This document shows positions 44,887 through 54,135 of a stretch of 64,000 nucleotides of DNA, piece after piece. The stretch comes from Gemmatimonadaceae bacterium (GTDB lineage: Bacteria > Gemmatimonadota > Gemmatimonadetes > Gemmatimonadales > Gemmatimonadaceae). The position numbers and the translations under genes are program-made. The stretch spans positions 1-64,000 of the forward strand of contig JACCRF010000178.1 of NCBI GenBank assembly GCA_013813715.1, in the 5' to 3' direction. The notes beneath the pieces are model-generated. The model searched no databases. It was not told the DNA's origin and worked only from the letters and a program-made list of their open reading frames with translations. How positions within the stretch are numbered: position 1 is the stretch's first letter; each line of letters begins with the position of its first letter.

Positions 44887-46836
44887 ATGCCATTTCGTCC
44901 CTCTCGGACCGCGCCCCCAATGCCGCGCCGTCCGGTCGCCCCGATTCATCGCGGGCCTCAGGCAGTAACACAACATCATGCAGGTAACCACACGATCCAC
45001 CACGCGCCGAACGCAGCGCTCCTCATCGACTTCGACAACGTCACGATGGGAATCCGCTCCGATCTCCAGACGGAGCTGAAGAACCTCCTCGCTTCAGACA
45101 TCATCAAGGGAAAAGTCTCCGTCCAGCGCGCCTACGCCGACTGGAGGCGTTATCCCCAGTACATCGTTCCGCTCGCCGAGTCTTCGATCGACATGATCAT
45201 GGCGCCGGCGTACGGGTCGGCGAAGAAGAACGCGACCGACATCCGGCTTGCAATCGATGCCCTGGAGCTCGTGTTCGTGCGCCCAGAGATCGGAACTTTC
45301 ATCCTGCTCTCCGGCGACTCGGATTTCTCGAGTCTCGTCATCAAGCTCAAGGAGTACGGCAAGTACGTAATCGGCGTCGGCATTCGCGAGTCATCGAGCG
45401 ATCTGCTGGTGATGAACTGCGACGAGTACTACTCCTACAGTTCACTTGCTGGCCTCGTGAAATCGGGCGAGGAAGAAGTCCTCAAGCACGACCCATGGGA
45501 GCTCGTCACTGAAGCCGTGCAGCGCATGAAGCGCAACGGCGACGTCATGCGCGCCGACCGGCTCAAGCAGGTGATGCAGCAGATCGACAGCTCGTTCGAC
45601 GAGAAGAACGTCGGCAAATCGAAATTCTCGCTGTTCGTCTCCGAAGCGGCGAAGCGAGGCCTGCTCTCGCTCGCGAAGCTGGAGAATGGCCAGCTCGAGG
45701 TAGACGTTCCGCGCGCCGGCGCGCAACCCTCCGTTGACGGACAGGACGGCGCTCCGCTGGCCGTCATCCCACTCACGGTGCCCGCCGACGCCGCCGAGGA
45801 ATCGGATCGGGCGCGCCGCGGCCGCCGCGGCGGACGCGGCCGATCGAGGGAGCGCGACGAACGGACGCCGCGCGAGCCAACATCATCTTCGTCTCCCAGC
45901 GCGACCGATATTGCAGCGATTTCCCCCGATTCGGCCGCGGTCATGGGCACTGACGCGATGGACGTTGGCACGGCGCCACCGCGGCACAGTCGCTCACGAG
46001 ATAGCCACGCTGGTTCGTCACGCACCGGGCCTGCAAAGTCCGCTGCGGCGACTGCGGCGACTGCGGCGACTGCGGCGACTGCGGCGACTGCGGCGACTGC
46101 GGCGACTGCGGCGACTGCGGCGACTGCGCCTGACGACGGGATCGGAACCAGCGGCATCCGCCTGACTCGCGAGGAGGCGTTTGATCTCGTCCGCCGCGCC
46201 GTCGCATCGCTCGCCAAGGGTGATTCACCGGTCGCCGCGAGCAAGGTTCGCGGCGCGGCGCGTTCTCTGCTCGGGCGCGACACCGAGAGTCTGGGCGAGC
46301 GCAACTTCGTTCGCATTCTTCACGACGCGCACGATGCGGACGTCATCGACCTTCGCCGCCGCGGCGGTGACTACGAGGTCGCGGCTTCGGTGTCGGCACC
46401 ACCGGTGGAGAGTCAGCTCGAGGCGGCTGCGGTTGCAAACACGCCAGCGGCGAAACCCGTCGTGCCAACCGCACGCGGAATGTCGGCCCGGGGCACCGGG
46501 CGCGGACCGCTGGGAGCAAAGGGCGCCATGCCGGCCCATCTCCTGAGCCTCGGTGTAGTTGCGGCCAGGGTTGCACCGGCCTCCGCTGCATCGGCTCCAG
46601 TGAACCGGGGGAAGCCCGCTGAAGACGCGGACGCGGTGACGAATGCTCGCGAAGCCGCGCAGGAAGTGCCGGCGCCAGCCGCACGCAAGCGCGGCGCAGC
46701 GAAGAAGGCGAACACCGGCCCGAAGACAAAGGCGGCAGGCGAAGCGAAAGCTCCGGTTGCAAAGCGGGCGAGGACGGTGCGAAAGAAGGCAAAAAGCTCC
46801 GCCAAATCCCCGGCTGGCGCGGGCGGCGAGGGCTGA
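44887..46836 (+). CDS. NYN (LabA/DUF88) domain protein with two OST-HTH-like domains
   Basis: NYN: NAALLIDFDNVTMG...DIRLAIDALELVF...TFILLSGDSDFSSLVIKLKEYGKYVIGVG; OST-HTH-like DPWELVTEAVQRMKRNGDVMRADRLKQVMQQID.. and EEAFDLVRRAVASLAKGDSPVAASKVRGAARSL..; basic tail. Confidence 0.8.
   Translation: MPFRPSRTAPPMPRRPVAPIHRGPQAVTQHHAGNHTIHHAPNAALLIDFDNVTMGIRSDLQTELKNLLASDIIKGKVSVQRAYADWRRYPQYIVPLAESSIDMIMAPAYGSAKKNATDIRLAIDALELVFVRPEIGTFILLSGDSDFSSLVIKLKEYGKYVIGVGIRESSSDLLVMNCDEYYSYSSLAGLVKSGEEEVLKHDPWELVTEAVQRMKRNGDVMRADRLKQVMQQIDSSFDEKNVGKSKFSLFVSEAAKRGLLSLAKLENGQLEVDVPRAGAQPSVDGQDGAPLAVIPLTVPADAAEESDRARRGRRGGRGRSRERDERTPREPTSSSSPSATDIAAISPDSAAVMGTDAMDVGTAPPRHSRSRDSHAGSSRTGPAKSAAATAATAATAATAATAATAATAATAATAPDDGIGTSGIRLTREEAFDLVRRAVASLAKGDSPVAASKVRGAARSLLGRDTESLGERNFVRILHDAHDADVIDLRRRGGDYEVAASVSAPPVESQLEAAAVANTPAAKPVVPTARGMSARGTGRGPLGAKGAMPAHLLSLGVVAARVAPASAASAPVNRGKPAEDADAVTNAREAAQEVPAPAARKRGAAKKANTGPKTKAAGEAKAPVAKRARTVRKKAKSSAKSPAGAGGEG
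46051..46122 (+). repeat. 9-bp coding VNTR (ACTGCGGCG)8
   Basis: Eight perfect copies plus partial flanking units, encoding (Thr-Ala-Ala)n. Confidence 0.95.
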
Positions 46837-46886
46837 AACGGGTACCAGGTACCAGGTACCAGGTGTCCGGTGCCAGTCGCCAGGTG
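46835..46886. repeat. family A copy A4
   Basis: GAAACGGGTACCAGGTACCAGGTACCAGGTGTCCGGTGCCAGTCGCCAGGTG beginning in the NYN stop codon (TGA 46834-46836). Confidence 0.65.
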
Positions 46887-46905
46887 AACTAACCCCGCAC
46901 TCCAG

Positions 46906-47508
46906 ATGGGACGGATTCTTCCGCGCGATTTCTACGATCGCGACACCGAGATTGTAGCCCGGGAGCTGCTGGGCGCCGTTCTCGAATCGAACACTTCCGA
47001 GGGACGCGCGAGCGGCATCATCGTCGAGACTGAAGCCTACGTCGGCGAGCACGACCCCGCCTGCCACGCCGCCGCCGGCCGCACTCGCCGCACCGCTCCG
47101 CTCTACGGGCGTCCGGGAACGTCGTACGTGTACTTCATCTACGGCGTGCACTGGTGCATCAACGCGGTCACCCGCGAAGAAGGTCTGCCGAGCGCAGTCT
47201 TGGTCCGCGCCGTTGAGCCGCTCTCAGGAATTCATCTGATGCAACGCCGCCGCGGCCAGCAGATACACGGCGTAAACCTGACGAACGGCCCCGGAAAGCT
47301 TTGCGCGGCGCTCGGCATCGATGGGACGATGAACGACCTGCCGCTTCAGAAAGGACGGCTGGTCGTGAGGGAGGGAAGGTCAGTGGCGGCGGATGAGATC
47401 GACGTCACGCCGCGGATCGGTATCACCAAGGCGGCGGACTGGCCGTTACGCTACCTGATACGCGGAAGCCGTTACGTGTCCCGCTCTCGCGTAACGGGCA
47501 GCGTGTAA
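46906..47508 (+). CDS. DNA-3-methyladenine glycosylase (MPG/AAG type)
   Basis: RILPRDFYDRDTEIVARELLGAVL...IIVETEAYVGEHDPACHAA...GTSYVYFIYGVHWCINAVT...NLTNGPGKLCAALGI. Confidence 0.93.
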   Translation: MGRILPRDFYDRDTEIVARELLGAVLESNTSEGRASGIIVETEAYVGEHDPACHAAAGRTRRTAPLYGRPGTSYVYFIYGVHWCINAVTREEGLPSAVLVRAVEPLSGIHLMQRRRGQQIHGVNLTNGPGKLCAALGIDGTMNDLPLQKGRLVVREGRSVAADEIDVTPRIGITKAADWPLRYLIRGSRYVSRSRVTGSV

Positions 47509-47556
47509 CGGGCAGCGTGTAACGGGCAGCGTGTAAACGGCAACGGTAACGGGCGC
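47489..47556 (+). repeat. 14-bp tandem repeat containing the mpg stop codon (A6, family A-related)
   Basis: GTAACGGGCAGCGT x3, then degenerate GTAAACGGCAACG GTAACGGGCGCG. Confidence 0.8.
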
Positions 47557-47841
47557 GTACCTCAGCGCCCTGAGACGTCTCACCGTATCGCTTCGCGTGA
47601 TCCGCTGAAGTTGTACCGGATGCCAGCTTCGAAGAAGCCGAGCGGCTGGTCGTTCAGTAGAAAGCGCGAGCTGCTGGGGACGATGGACTCCTGCACGAAC
47701 ACAGCGAGCTTCTGGAACTGCGCCTGAACTCCTCCCATTCCGAGGAACGACGCCTGGCTTCGGCGCTCGTCGACACGCTCGAAAACCGCGTCGTCAACGG
47801 TCTCGTCGGCGAAACTGGCCAGCGGGAGAGTCACACGATTC

Positions 47842-49047
47842 TTAGATAATCCCCAGCTTCCCTCCCACGCGCCTGAACGCGGCAATCGCCTCGTCGATAT
47901 CGTCGCGCGAATGGGCCGCGCTGAGCTGGCAGCGTATCCGCGCCTGGCCCTGCGGCACCACCGGAAAGCCAAATCCCGTAACAAAGACGCCTTCATCCAG
48001 CAACATGTCACTCATCCGGATGGCGGTGGCCGTTTCGCCGACAATTATTGGCACGATCGGAGTTTCACCGGCGAGGGGTTTGAATCCCGCCTCCGTAATC
48101 TGACCGCGAAAGTAGCTCGCGTTGCCGCGCAGCTTTCGCACGCGGTCGGGGTTCGCTTCGAGAAACCGGATTGCGGCGAGCGCGCTCGCGGCAACGGTCG
48201 GCGGCAGCGCATTCGAGAAAAGCTGGGGCCGCGATCTCTGCGTGAGCATGTCGCAGAGCGATTCCGGCCCGGCGACGAATCCGCCGGCAGCGCCGCCCAG
48301 CGCCTTGCCGAGTGTGGACGTGATGACGTCCACCTCACCCGCCAGGCCGAAGTGCTCGGCGGTGCCGCGACCGGTGTCGCCGAGCACACCGGTGCCGTGT
48401 GAATCGTCGACGACGACGATCGCATCGTGCTCTCGCGCGATGTCGAGGATATCGGGGAGCGGAGTGATGCTCCCTTCCATCGAGAAGACGCCGTCAGTCC
48501 AGATGATACGCCGCTTCGCGTCGCGCGCGCTTTCGAGCTTCGCCGTGAGATCGGACATGTCAGCATGCGCATACACCGCGGTCGTGCACTTCGTGATCGC
48601 CTTTGCCAGGCGGAGCGAGTCGATAATCGATGCGTGGTTGAGCGCGTCCGACAGAACAAAGTCTCCCGGCTCGACGACGGTCGCCGTCAGCCCCTCGTTC
48701 GCATTCCAGGCTGATACATATGAGAGCGACGCCGGCGTGCCTACGAAGGCAGCGATCGCGTCCTCCAGCTCGCGGTGAACCGTGAACGTCCCGCAGATGA
48801 AGCGTACGCTGCCGGTACCGGCGCCGAACTTCTCGAGTCCGTCGACTCCCGCCCGAACGACTGCCGGCTCGTCACACAGTCCGAGATAGTTGTTCGACGA
48901 GAGGTTCAGCACTTCGCCTCTGCCTTCCATCATCACTCGCGCACGTTGTGGCGAATCTATGTAGTTCAGCTTCTTGTAGACGCGATCGGCTTTGAGCTTG
49001 TCAATGCCGGCGCTGATGTCGTCGTCGAATTGTCTGTTGAGCGCCAC
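47842..49047 (-). CDS. kbl: glycine C-acetyltransferase
   Basis: SNNYLGLCDEPAVVRAGVDGLEKFGAGTGSVRFICGT...VVVDDSHGTGVLGDTGRG; adjacent to tdh. Confidence 0.93.
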   Translation of the reverse strand: MALNRQFDDDISAGIDKLKADRVYKKLNYIDSPQRARVMMEGRGEVLNLSSNNYLGLCDEPAVVRAGVDGLEKFGAGTGSVRFICGTFTVHRELEDAIAAFVGTPASLSYVSAWNANEGLTATVVEPGDFVLSDALNHASIIDSLRLAKAITKCTTAVYAHADMSDLTAKLESARDAKRRIIWTDGVFSMEGSITPLPDILDIAREHDAIVVVDDSHGTGVLGDTGRGTAEHFGLAGEVDVITSTLGKALGGAAGGFVAGPESLCDMLTQRSRPQLFSNALPPTVAASALAAIRFLEANPDRVRKLRGNASYFRGQITEAGFKPLAGETPIVPIIVGETATAIRMSDMLLDEGVFVTGFGFPVVPQGQARIRCQLSAAHSRDDIDEAIAAFRRVGGKLGII

Positions 49048-49062
49048 TGTCTCCCCGTTTTG

Positions 49063-50088
49063 TTACGCGATCTCGAAGATCACTTTGCCGGCGTCCCCCG
49101 ACTTTATCGCCTCGATTGCCGCCTCGGCCTCAGTCATCGGGAACCGGTGCGTGATGACCGGCGACGGATCGAACTCGCCGGCGCGCAGGAATCGCGTCAT
49201 CTGATGCCATGTGTCATACATCCTGCGGCCGACCACGCCGTAGATGGTTATCCCTTTGAAGATGACCTCGTTCGCCAGGTCTATCTCGATCGGCTTGACG
49301 GGTATGCCGAGCATCTGAACGCGTCCGCCGGCACGCACCAGCGCGAATGCCTGATGGATCGCCGACGGTACTCCTGACATCTCGAGTACGACGTCTACAC
49401 CGAGCCCATCGGTGGCCTTCATCACTGCCTGCTCGGCTTCCCCAGCCATGACCGCGTCGTGCGCTCCCATCTGGAGTGCCAGCTCGAGTCGGCGCTCGTT
49501 GATGTCGGAGGCGATGATACGCGATGCGCCAGCCACGCGGCAGATGCCGACGGCGAAGATCCCGATCGGACCGCAGCCGGTGACGAGAACCGTCGCGCCG
49601 GCGATCTCCGCGGTGAGCGCAGTGTGAAATGCGTTGCCCATCGGGTCGTGAATGCCGCCGACGTCATAGCTGATAGCATCGTCGAGATGCCAGACGTTTG
49701 TCGCCGGCATCGCGATGTACTCGGCGAAGCAGCCGTCACGATCGACGCCGATGATCTTCGTGTACGGGCAGACGTGGGCGTTGCCGGTGCGGCAGAGCAG
49801 GCAGCGGCCGTCGACGATGTGGCCTTCGGCGGTCACACGATCTCCTTCCTTGACATCGGTCACGAGTCGTCCAGCTTCGACGACATCGCCCGCGAACTCA
49901 TGCCCGACGACGAATGGCGGCCGGCACCTTCCGCTCGCCCAGGCGTCCCAGTCGTAGATATGGACATCGGTTCCGCAGACACCGGCGCGGCGAACACGAA
50001 TCAGTACTTCATTCTCTCGAATCGTCGGCTTGGGCACGTCTCGAAGCACGAAACCGGGCCCGGCTGTTTCCTTCACGAGAGCTTTCAC
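49063..50088 (-). CDS. tdh: L-threonine 3-dehydrogenase
   Basis: VKALVKETAGPGFVLRDVPKPTIRENEVLIRVRRAGVCGTDVHIYDWDAWA...VGHEFAGDVVE. Confidence 0.93.
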   Translation of the reverse strand: MKALVKETAGPGFVLRDVPKPTIRENEVLIRVRRAGVCGTDVHIYDWDAWASGRCRPPFVVGHEFAGDVVEAGRLVTDVKEGDRVTAEGHIVDGRCLLCRTGNAHVCPYTKIIGVDRDGCFAEYIAMPATNVWHLDDAISYDVGGIHDPMGNAFHTALTAEIAGATVLVTGCGPIGIFAVGICRVAGASRIIASDINERRLELALQMGAHDAVMAGEAEQAVMKATDGLGVDVVLEMSGVPSAIHQAFALVRAGGRVQMLGIPVKPIEIDLANEVIFKGITIYGVVGRRMYDTWHQMTRFLRAGEFDPSPVITHRFPMTEAEAAIEAIKSGDAGKVIFEIA

Positions 50089-50363
50089 TGGGTCGCGTTC
50101 TCCGAATTGTCGTTGAAAAAGTTTCCCGTGTCGCCTTCTCTGTGTCCCCCGCATGCCGCTGGCCGCAGTCATCTCCGCGCTACCGGCCGCTGATCAACCG
50201 GTCAGACGCTCGCGGCGAATCGTAAGCTGGCATTCACAGCCATGGATTGGAAGAGTAGTGAACGCACATGCGGTAAGCGTGAAGCGAATGCAATCTGCGT
50301 GTGACGGCTGCATTGCGAACATGATCGTCGTGCGAGCTTCGTGTGATGATGCAAAGAAAATTG

Positions 50364-50392
50364 TTGCGCGCGATTTCTGTTGCTTCTATATT
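50364..50392 (+). promoter_or_regulatory. candidate sigma70-type promoter of the H1-like gene
   Basis: TTGCGC - 17 bp - TATATT. Confidence 0.4.
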
Positions 50393-50523
50393 CGCGCGTG
50401 GTTACGAAAGGCGTTCCGTGAATGACGCGCTTCGTGATCGCGCGTGCCTCGATGGACGCGAGCAGTAAGCGTCGGTTCCACCGGGGAGCCGGCGTGACGT
50501 CAACTCCATCACGGAGAGGTATC

Positions 50524-50682
50524 ATGGCAGCAGCAAAGAAGGGCGGTCGCAAGGCAGCGAAGAAGGGAGCAAGGAAGAGCGCCGCGAAGAAGGGCGCACG
50601 CAAGGGCGCCGCGAAGAAGGGCGGCCGCAAAGCCGCGAAGAAGGGCGCTCGCAAAGCCGCCAAGAAGGGCGGCCGTCGGTAG
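50524..50682 (+). CDS. histone H1-like Lys/Ala/Arg/Gly-rich protein
   Basis: MAAAKKGGRKAAKKGARKSAAKKGARKGAAKKGGRKAAKKGARKAAKKGGRR, ATG with GGAGAGG upstream, terminator downstream. Confidence 0.75.
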   Translation: MAAAKKGGRKAAKKGARKSAAKKGARKGAAKKGGRKAAKKGARKAAKKGGRR

Positions 50683-50714
50683 CAGTCTGCCAGTAGTCTG
50701 AATGCTTCAACAGG

Positions 50715-50741
50715 AAAGCCGGCCCGTGAGCCGGCTTTTTT
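50715..50741 (+). terminator. Rho-independent terminator
   Basis: AAAGCCGGC-CCGTGA-GCCGGCTTT-TTT: perfect 9-bp stem plus U-tract. Confidence 0.9.
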
Positions 50742-50762
50742 GTCGCGCGAGCGTTTCTCACG

Positions 50763-51746
50763 TCACCGCGAGTATCGTGCGCTCGCGAGCTCGACTATCC
50801 GCTGGATCAGAGTCGGATAATCAATCCCGTCCTTCGCGGCGGCCGACGCGAACTCGCTCTTCTCCTCCAGATAGCAGTTCGGATTCACCTCGATGACGTA
50901 AATCTCCTCACGATCGTTGACGCGCAGATCAACCCGCGCGTAGTCGCGAAGTCTCAGCGCGTTGAAGGCGTCCATCGCGACACGCTGTATTCTCGTCGCG
51001 AGCTCCTCGGGAAGATCAGTTGGAAATACCGATTTCGTGCCCGCAAACTCCTCGCCCTTCTCGTCGCCGTCGTCACCCCACTTCGCCTCCCAGCTAGCGA
51101 TCCGGGGGCGGTCGGCGGGATACCCCGAGAAGTCGAGCTCGATGATCGGAAGCGCCTTCACATCGCTGTTGCCGAGCACGCCCACATAGAACTCGCGGCC
51201 GTCGATGAACTCCTCGGCAAGTACGGGCGACTGATACTCGGTCTGGAGCGAGCTGATCGTCTGGAGAAGCTCCTTTACGTCGTTGACGATCGACTTCTGA
51301 TTGATGCCAAGCGACGCGTCTTCCTGCGGCGGCTTGAGAATGAGCGGAAAGCTGATGTCGCCCGCCCAGTCCACGTTGCCGCGGAACACCGTTGCGAAAC
51401 GAGCAGTTAGGATGTCGTGGAACGAGAGCACTTTTTTCGTCAGTGTCTTGTCGCCTGCGAGAATGAGTCCAGCCGGACTCGATCCGGTGTACCGCAGTCC
51501 GAGCAGATTCAACAGCGCCGCCACGTTCGACTCGAGGGCGCTCTTTCCCCCGAACGATTCGGCGATGTTGAACACCAGGTCTGGGCGGTCTTCGCTGAGC
51601 GACGTCACCAGGGGCTGAACGGTGTCGTCCACAACGAGACGCCGCGCTTCGTGGCCGCCCGTCCGGAGCGCTGACTCGAGCTGATCGAGCACCGGGTCCA
51701 CCGGCGGCTCGAGGGCATCCTGCGTGTGGAGAAGTGCGATCTTCAT
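50763..51746 (-). CDS. ATP-grasp protein, D-Ala-D-Ala ligase-like
   Basis: DLVFNIAESFGGKSALESNVAALLNLLGLRYTGSSPAGLILAGDKTLTKKVL...YARVDLRVNDREEIYVIEVNPNCYLEEKSEFASAA. Confidence 0.88.
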   Translation of the reverse strand: MKIALLHTQDALEPPVDPVLDQLESALRTGGHEARRLVVDDTVQPLVTSLSEDRPDLVFNIAESFGGKSALESNVAALLNLLGLRYTGSSPAGLILAGDKTLTKKVLSFHDILTARFATVFRGNVDWAGDISFPLILKPPQEDASLGINQKSIVNDVKELLQTISSLQTEYQSPVLAEEFIDGREFYVGVLGNSDVKALPIIELDFSGYPADRPRIASWEAKWGDDGDEKGEEFAGTKSVFPTDLPEELATRIQRVAMDAFNALRLRDYARVDLRVNDREEIYVIEVNPNCYLEEKSEFASAAAKDGIDYPTLIQRIVELASARYSR

Positions 51747-52722
51747 TCGTCGGTATCGATGCCTTCGATGGAATTGGTGTGACGGTAGTTCATCATGACC
51801 GCGGTCCCGAATGCAGTGATCTCGATCAGGGTGGACGCTTCGAGACCGCGCACCCGCAGCTCGAGCGTGCGGGCACGGTCGCGGAGGAAGTCCACGAACT
51901 GCTTCACGGCTGATGAGCTTTCACCGGTCCAGTAGGATATGCGCCCGACTATTTCGCGGCGATGCGCAACGATGAACTCCTGGGCAGCCTGTCCGTCAGG
52001 AGATTCTGTCGCAGTCGCGAAGATGTTTCTCAGATCCCCATCGAAGATGCGCGAGTCACGGATCGGGATCACTTCTGCTGTGTCGCGGTAGTGCTCCTCC
52101 AGAGGGTAACGCATGGCGTCCACCGGAAGATCCTCGTCTGTGGGGACGGCAACGGGCGGGGGCTCGTCGCCGACGTCTCGGACGACGCGATCGACGTACT
52201 CCAGCTTCTGCAGCGCGGGCCAGCCGGAGTACGCCTCACGCCATTCGCTTCCCGGCGTCAGCCAGACTGCGAAAGTCTCGGCGAAATCCTCATCGGGATG
52301 CTTCTGTGCATACCAGCCGAGTATGTGGCGGACGAAGTCGTGCGAGAAGGGGTCGGCAGGGTAGCGATCCCGGTATGGTCGCGAGTAAGGGCCGAAAGTC
52401 TGACGCCAGTCGGGTCGTTCGTAGAGACGATAGGCATAGTTAAATGCATGACCAGCTTCATGCCTCAGGTAGCGCATCGCCTCATCGTCAGACTCGATCC
52501 CTTCGGCGAAGTCATCTTCGATGCGCGCCAGGCGCAAATCCGCGAGATAGAACGGAACGCCAATGAGCGGAATTCCGTCGGGACAACCCCATTGATCGCT
52601 CAGGTAGACCGGGGGTCGGAAGGTGAGTCCCTGGGCGGCGAGCTCGCCATAGAGCTGTTCGACCATTCTCTCGACCCGGGTGCCGGCGATTGCAAGCCCG
52701 AAATCGGAGATGTTCTGCGCCA
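51743..52722 (-). CDS. putative zinc-binding metallopeptidase
   Basis: RYLRHEAGHAFNYAYRLYERPDW (HExxH) ... HPDEDFAETFAVWLTPGSEWREAY (distal Glu); 4-nt overlap with the ATP-grasp gene. Confidence 0.8.
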
Positions 52723-52820
52723 TCAGAGTTCGGCGCTCACCCTCCCAATTTGAGAAGATCTCATCCACGAGGGCGGAAACGGGGCAAGGGGCGTACCGGG
52801 TTGGGTGGCCCCTATACCAT

Positions 52821-52856
52821 AGAAGAGGTTGTGGCTGGAGAAGAGGTTCTGGCTGG
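52821..52856. repeat. 18-bp tandem duplication
   Basis: AGAAGAGGTTGTGGCTGG / AGAAGAGGTTCTGGCTGG. Confidence 0.85.
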
Positions 52857-53240
52857 GCCCTTGGTCGTCTATGCGACCTTGGAGGCCGGGTCGACGGCAG
52901 GCTCAGGCGCCGGGCCCCAGATGTAAGCGGAAAAGACGGAGGGCTGCTCGCCCCTCTCGCCACGGGATATGATGATTCCGAGCGGTTCCTGCGGCTCGGG
53001 GGACTGACGTGTTTTCTTCATTAGTAGTTCTCGCGGAATATTCGCCCGAACCCGGGCCGGTCACACGAGATTAAGCACCCCCGATGCCAGGTGTCGCATT
53101 TTTATTAAAGCGTTGTCGCTTCATGCTTTGGGAGACGGACGGCCATTGGGCATGAGGCTCGCTGTTGCGATTTGACACGCAGTTGGGGGACACTGACTGT
53201 GTCGAAATGATACGTTGGAGTGAGGCGCCGCCGCGGCGCG

Positions 53241-54023
53241 TCAGGCGACTGCTTTTCGGGCGAGAAAGCTGCGCGAGTTGTTGCCGTCATCCATGACGGA
53301 GATCGTCCAGCCCTTGTAGCTGCGGCGAAGCTCGGACAGCGAGGGCTCGGAGCGCGAAGCGATACGAGTGTCGACGAGGTGAATACCGCCGTCACGCGTG
53401 GCGCTCTGGAGAATCTCAATCACTTTCGAGCGCTCGGACGCGGTGAGTCCGGCGAATGCGGTAGTCGTGCAGACGACGGCGCTGAGCAGTTCGACCGGCT
53501 CCCACTCCTTCAGCCCCATCGAGACGTTCTCGATGCGGCCGGCGAGCCGCGCCGCTTCCGCTCCCCAACGGGCTGGATCGGCAGGACCGTTCGCCGAGTC
53601 GATCGCGGTGACCGAGCATCCCTGAGCGGCAAGGTACAAGGCGGCATTCCCGCCCTCCGCCCCGGCAACGAGCACGCGCGACTCGGCGGGAAGATGAACT
53701 TCGCGGGCCAGCATACTGTCGGGACGAACACCCCAATGCTCGGGCCGCCGGAATTCCGCCTGCTCCTTCAGCCGTTTGAGCTCTCTCCTGCGCCACGTTG
53801 CATACGTGGGGGTTCGCAGGCGCTTGCGGATGATCCGATCCACTTCGTCGCAAAGCACCAGCTCGTTCATCGCGAACTGAGCTTCTGCGCGCAGGGACGC
53901 GACTGCCTCATCTCCTATCTTGAGGAGATTGGCGCGCGAGATCGAATCCTTGTACCTCTCGATCTCATTTTCCACGAACAGGTCGTACTCGTACTTGGGC
54001 GATCGTGGTGCTGACTGATCCAT
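53241..54023 (-). CDS. SAM-methyltransferase-like protein
   Basis: SRVLVAGAEGGNAALYLAAQGCSVTAIDSANG motif I-like; long N-terminal helical region. Confidence 0.6.
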   Translation of the reverse strand: MDQSAPRSPKYEYDLFVENEIERYKDSISRANLLKIGDEAVASLRAEAQFAMNELVLCDEVDRIIRKRLRTPTYATWRRRELKRLKEQAEFRRPEHWGVRPDSMLAREVHLPAESRVLVAGAEGGNAALYLAAQGCSVTAIDSANGPADPARWGAEAARLAGRIENVSMGLKEWEPVELLSAVVCTTTAFAGLTASERSKVIEILQSATRDGGIHLVDTRIASRSEPSLSELRRSYKGWTISVMDDGNNSRSFLARKAVA

Positions 54024-54135
54024 CTAGAAGGGGACGGAGAGAGTGCGTACTCCGAGCGCTGCGAGGAAACTAGAGCAACATGCGCTTCGCGCAAGTATTT
54101 TGTTTCGAGCTTTTTTCAAGCATTCGAGAGCACAG

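Noticed and set aside
45435-46316. Antisense ORF over the NYN gene with poly-(Ala-Ala-Val) repeats
   Set aside because: Generated by the VNTR read on the other strand; the NYN domain on the plus strand is unambiguous.
50202-50663. Minus-strand ORF APFFAALRPPFFAAPLRAPFF...
   Set aside because: Antisense translation of the KKGARK-coding repeat; not a real protein.
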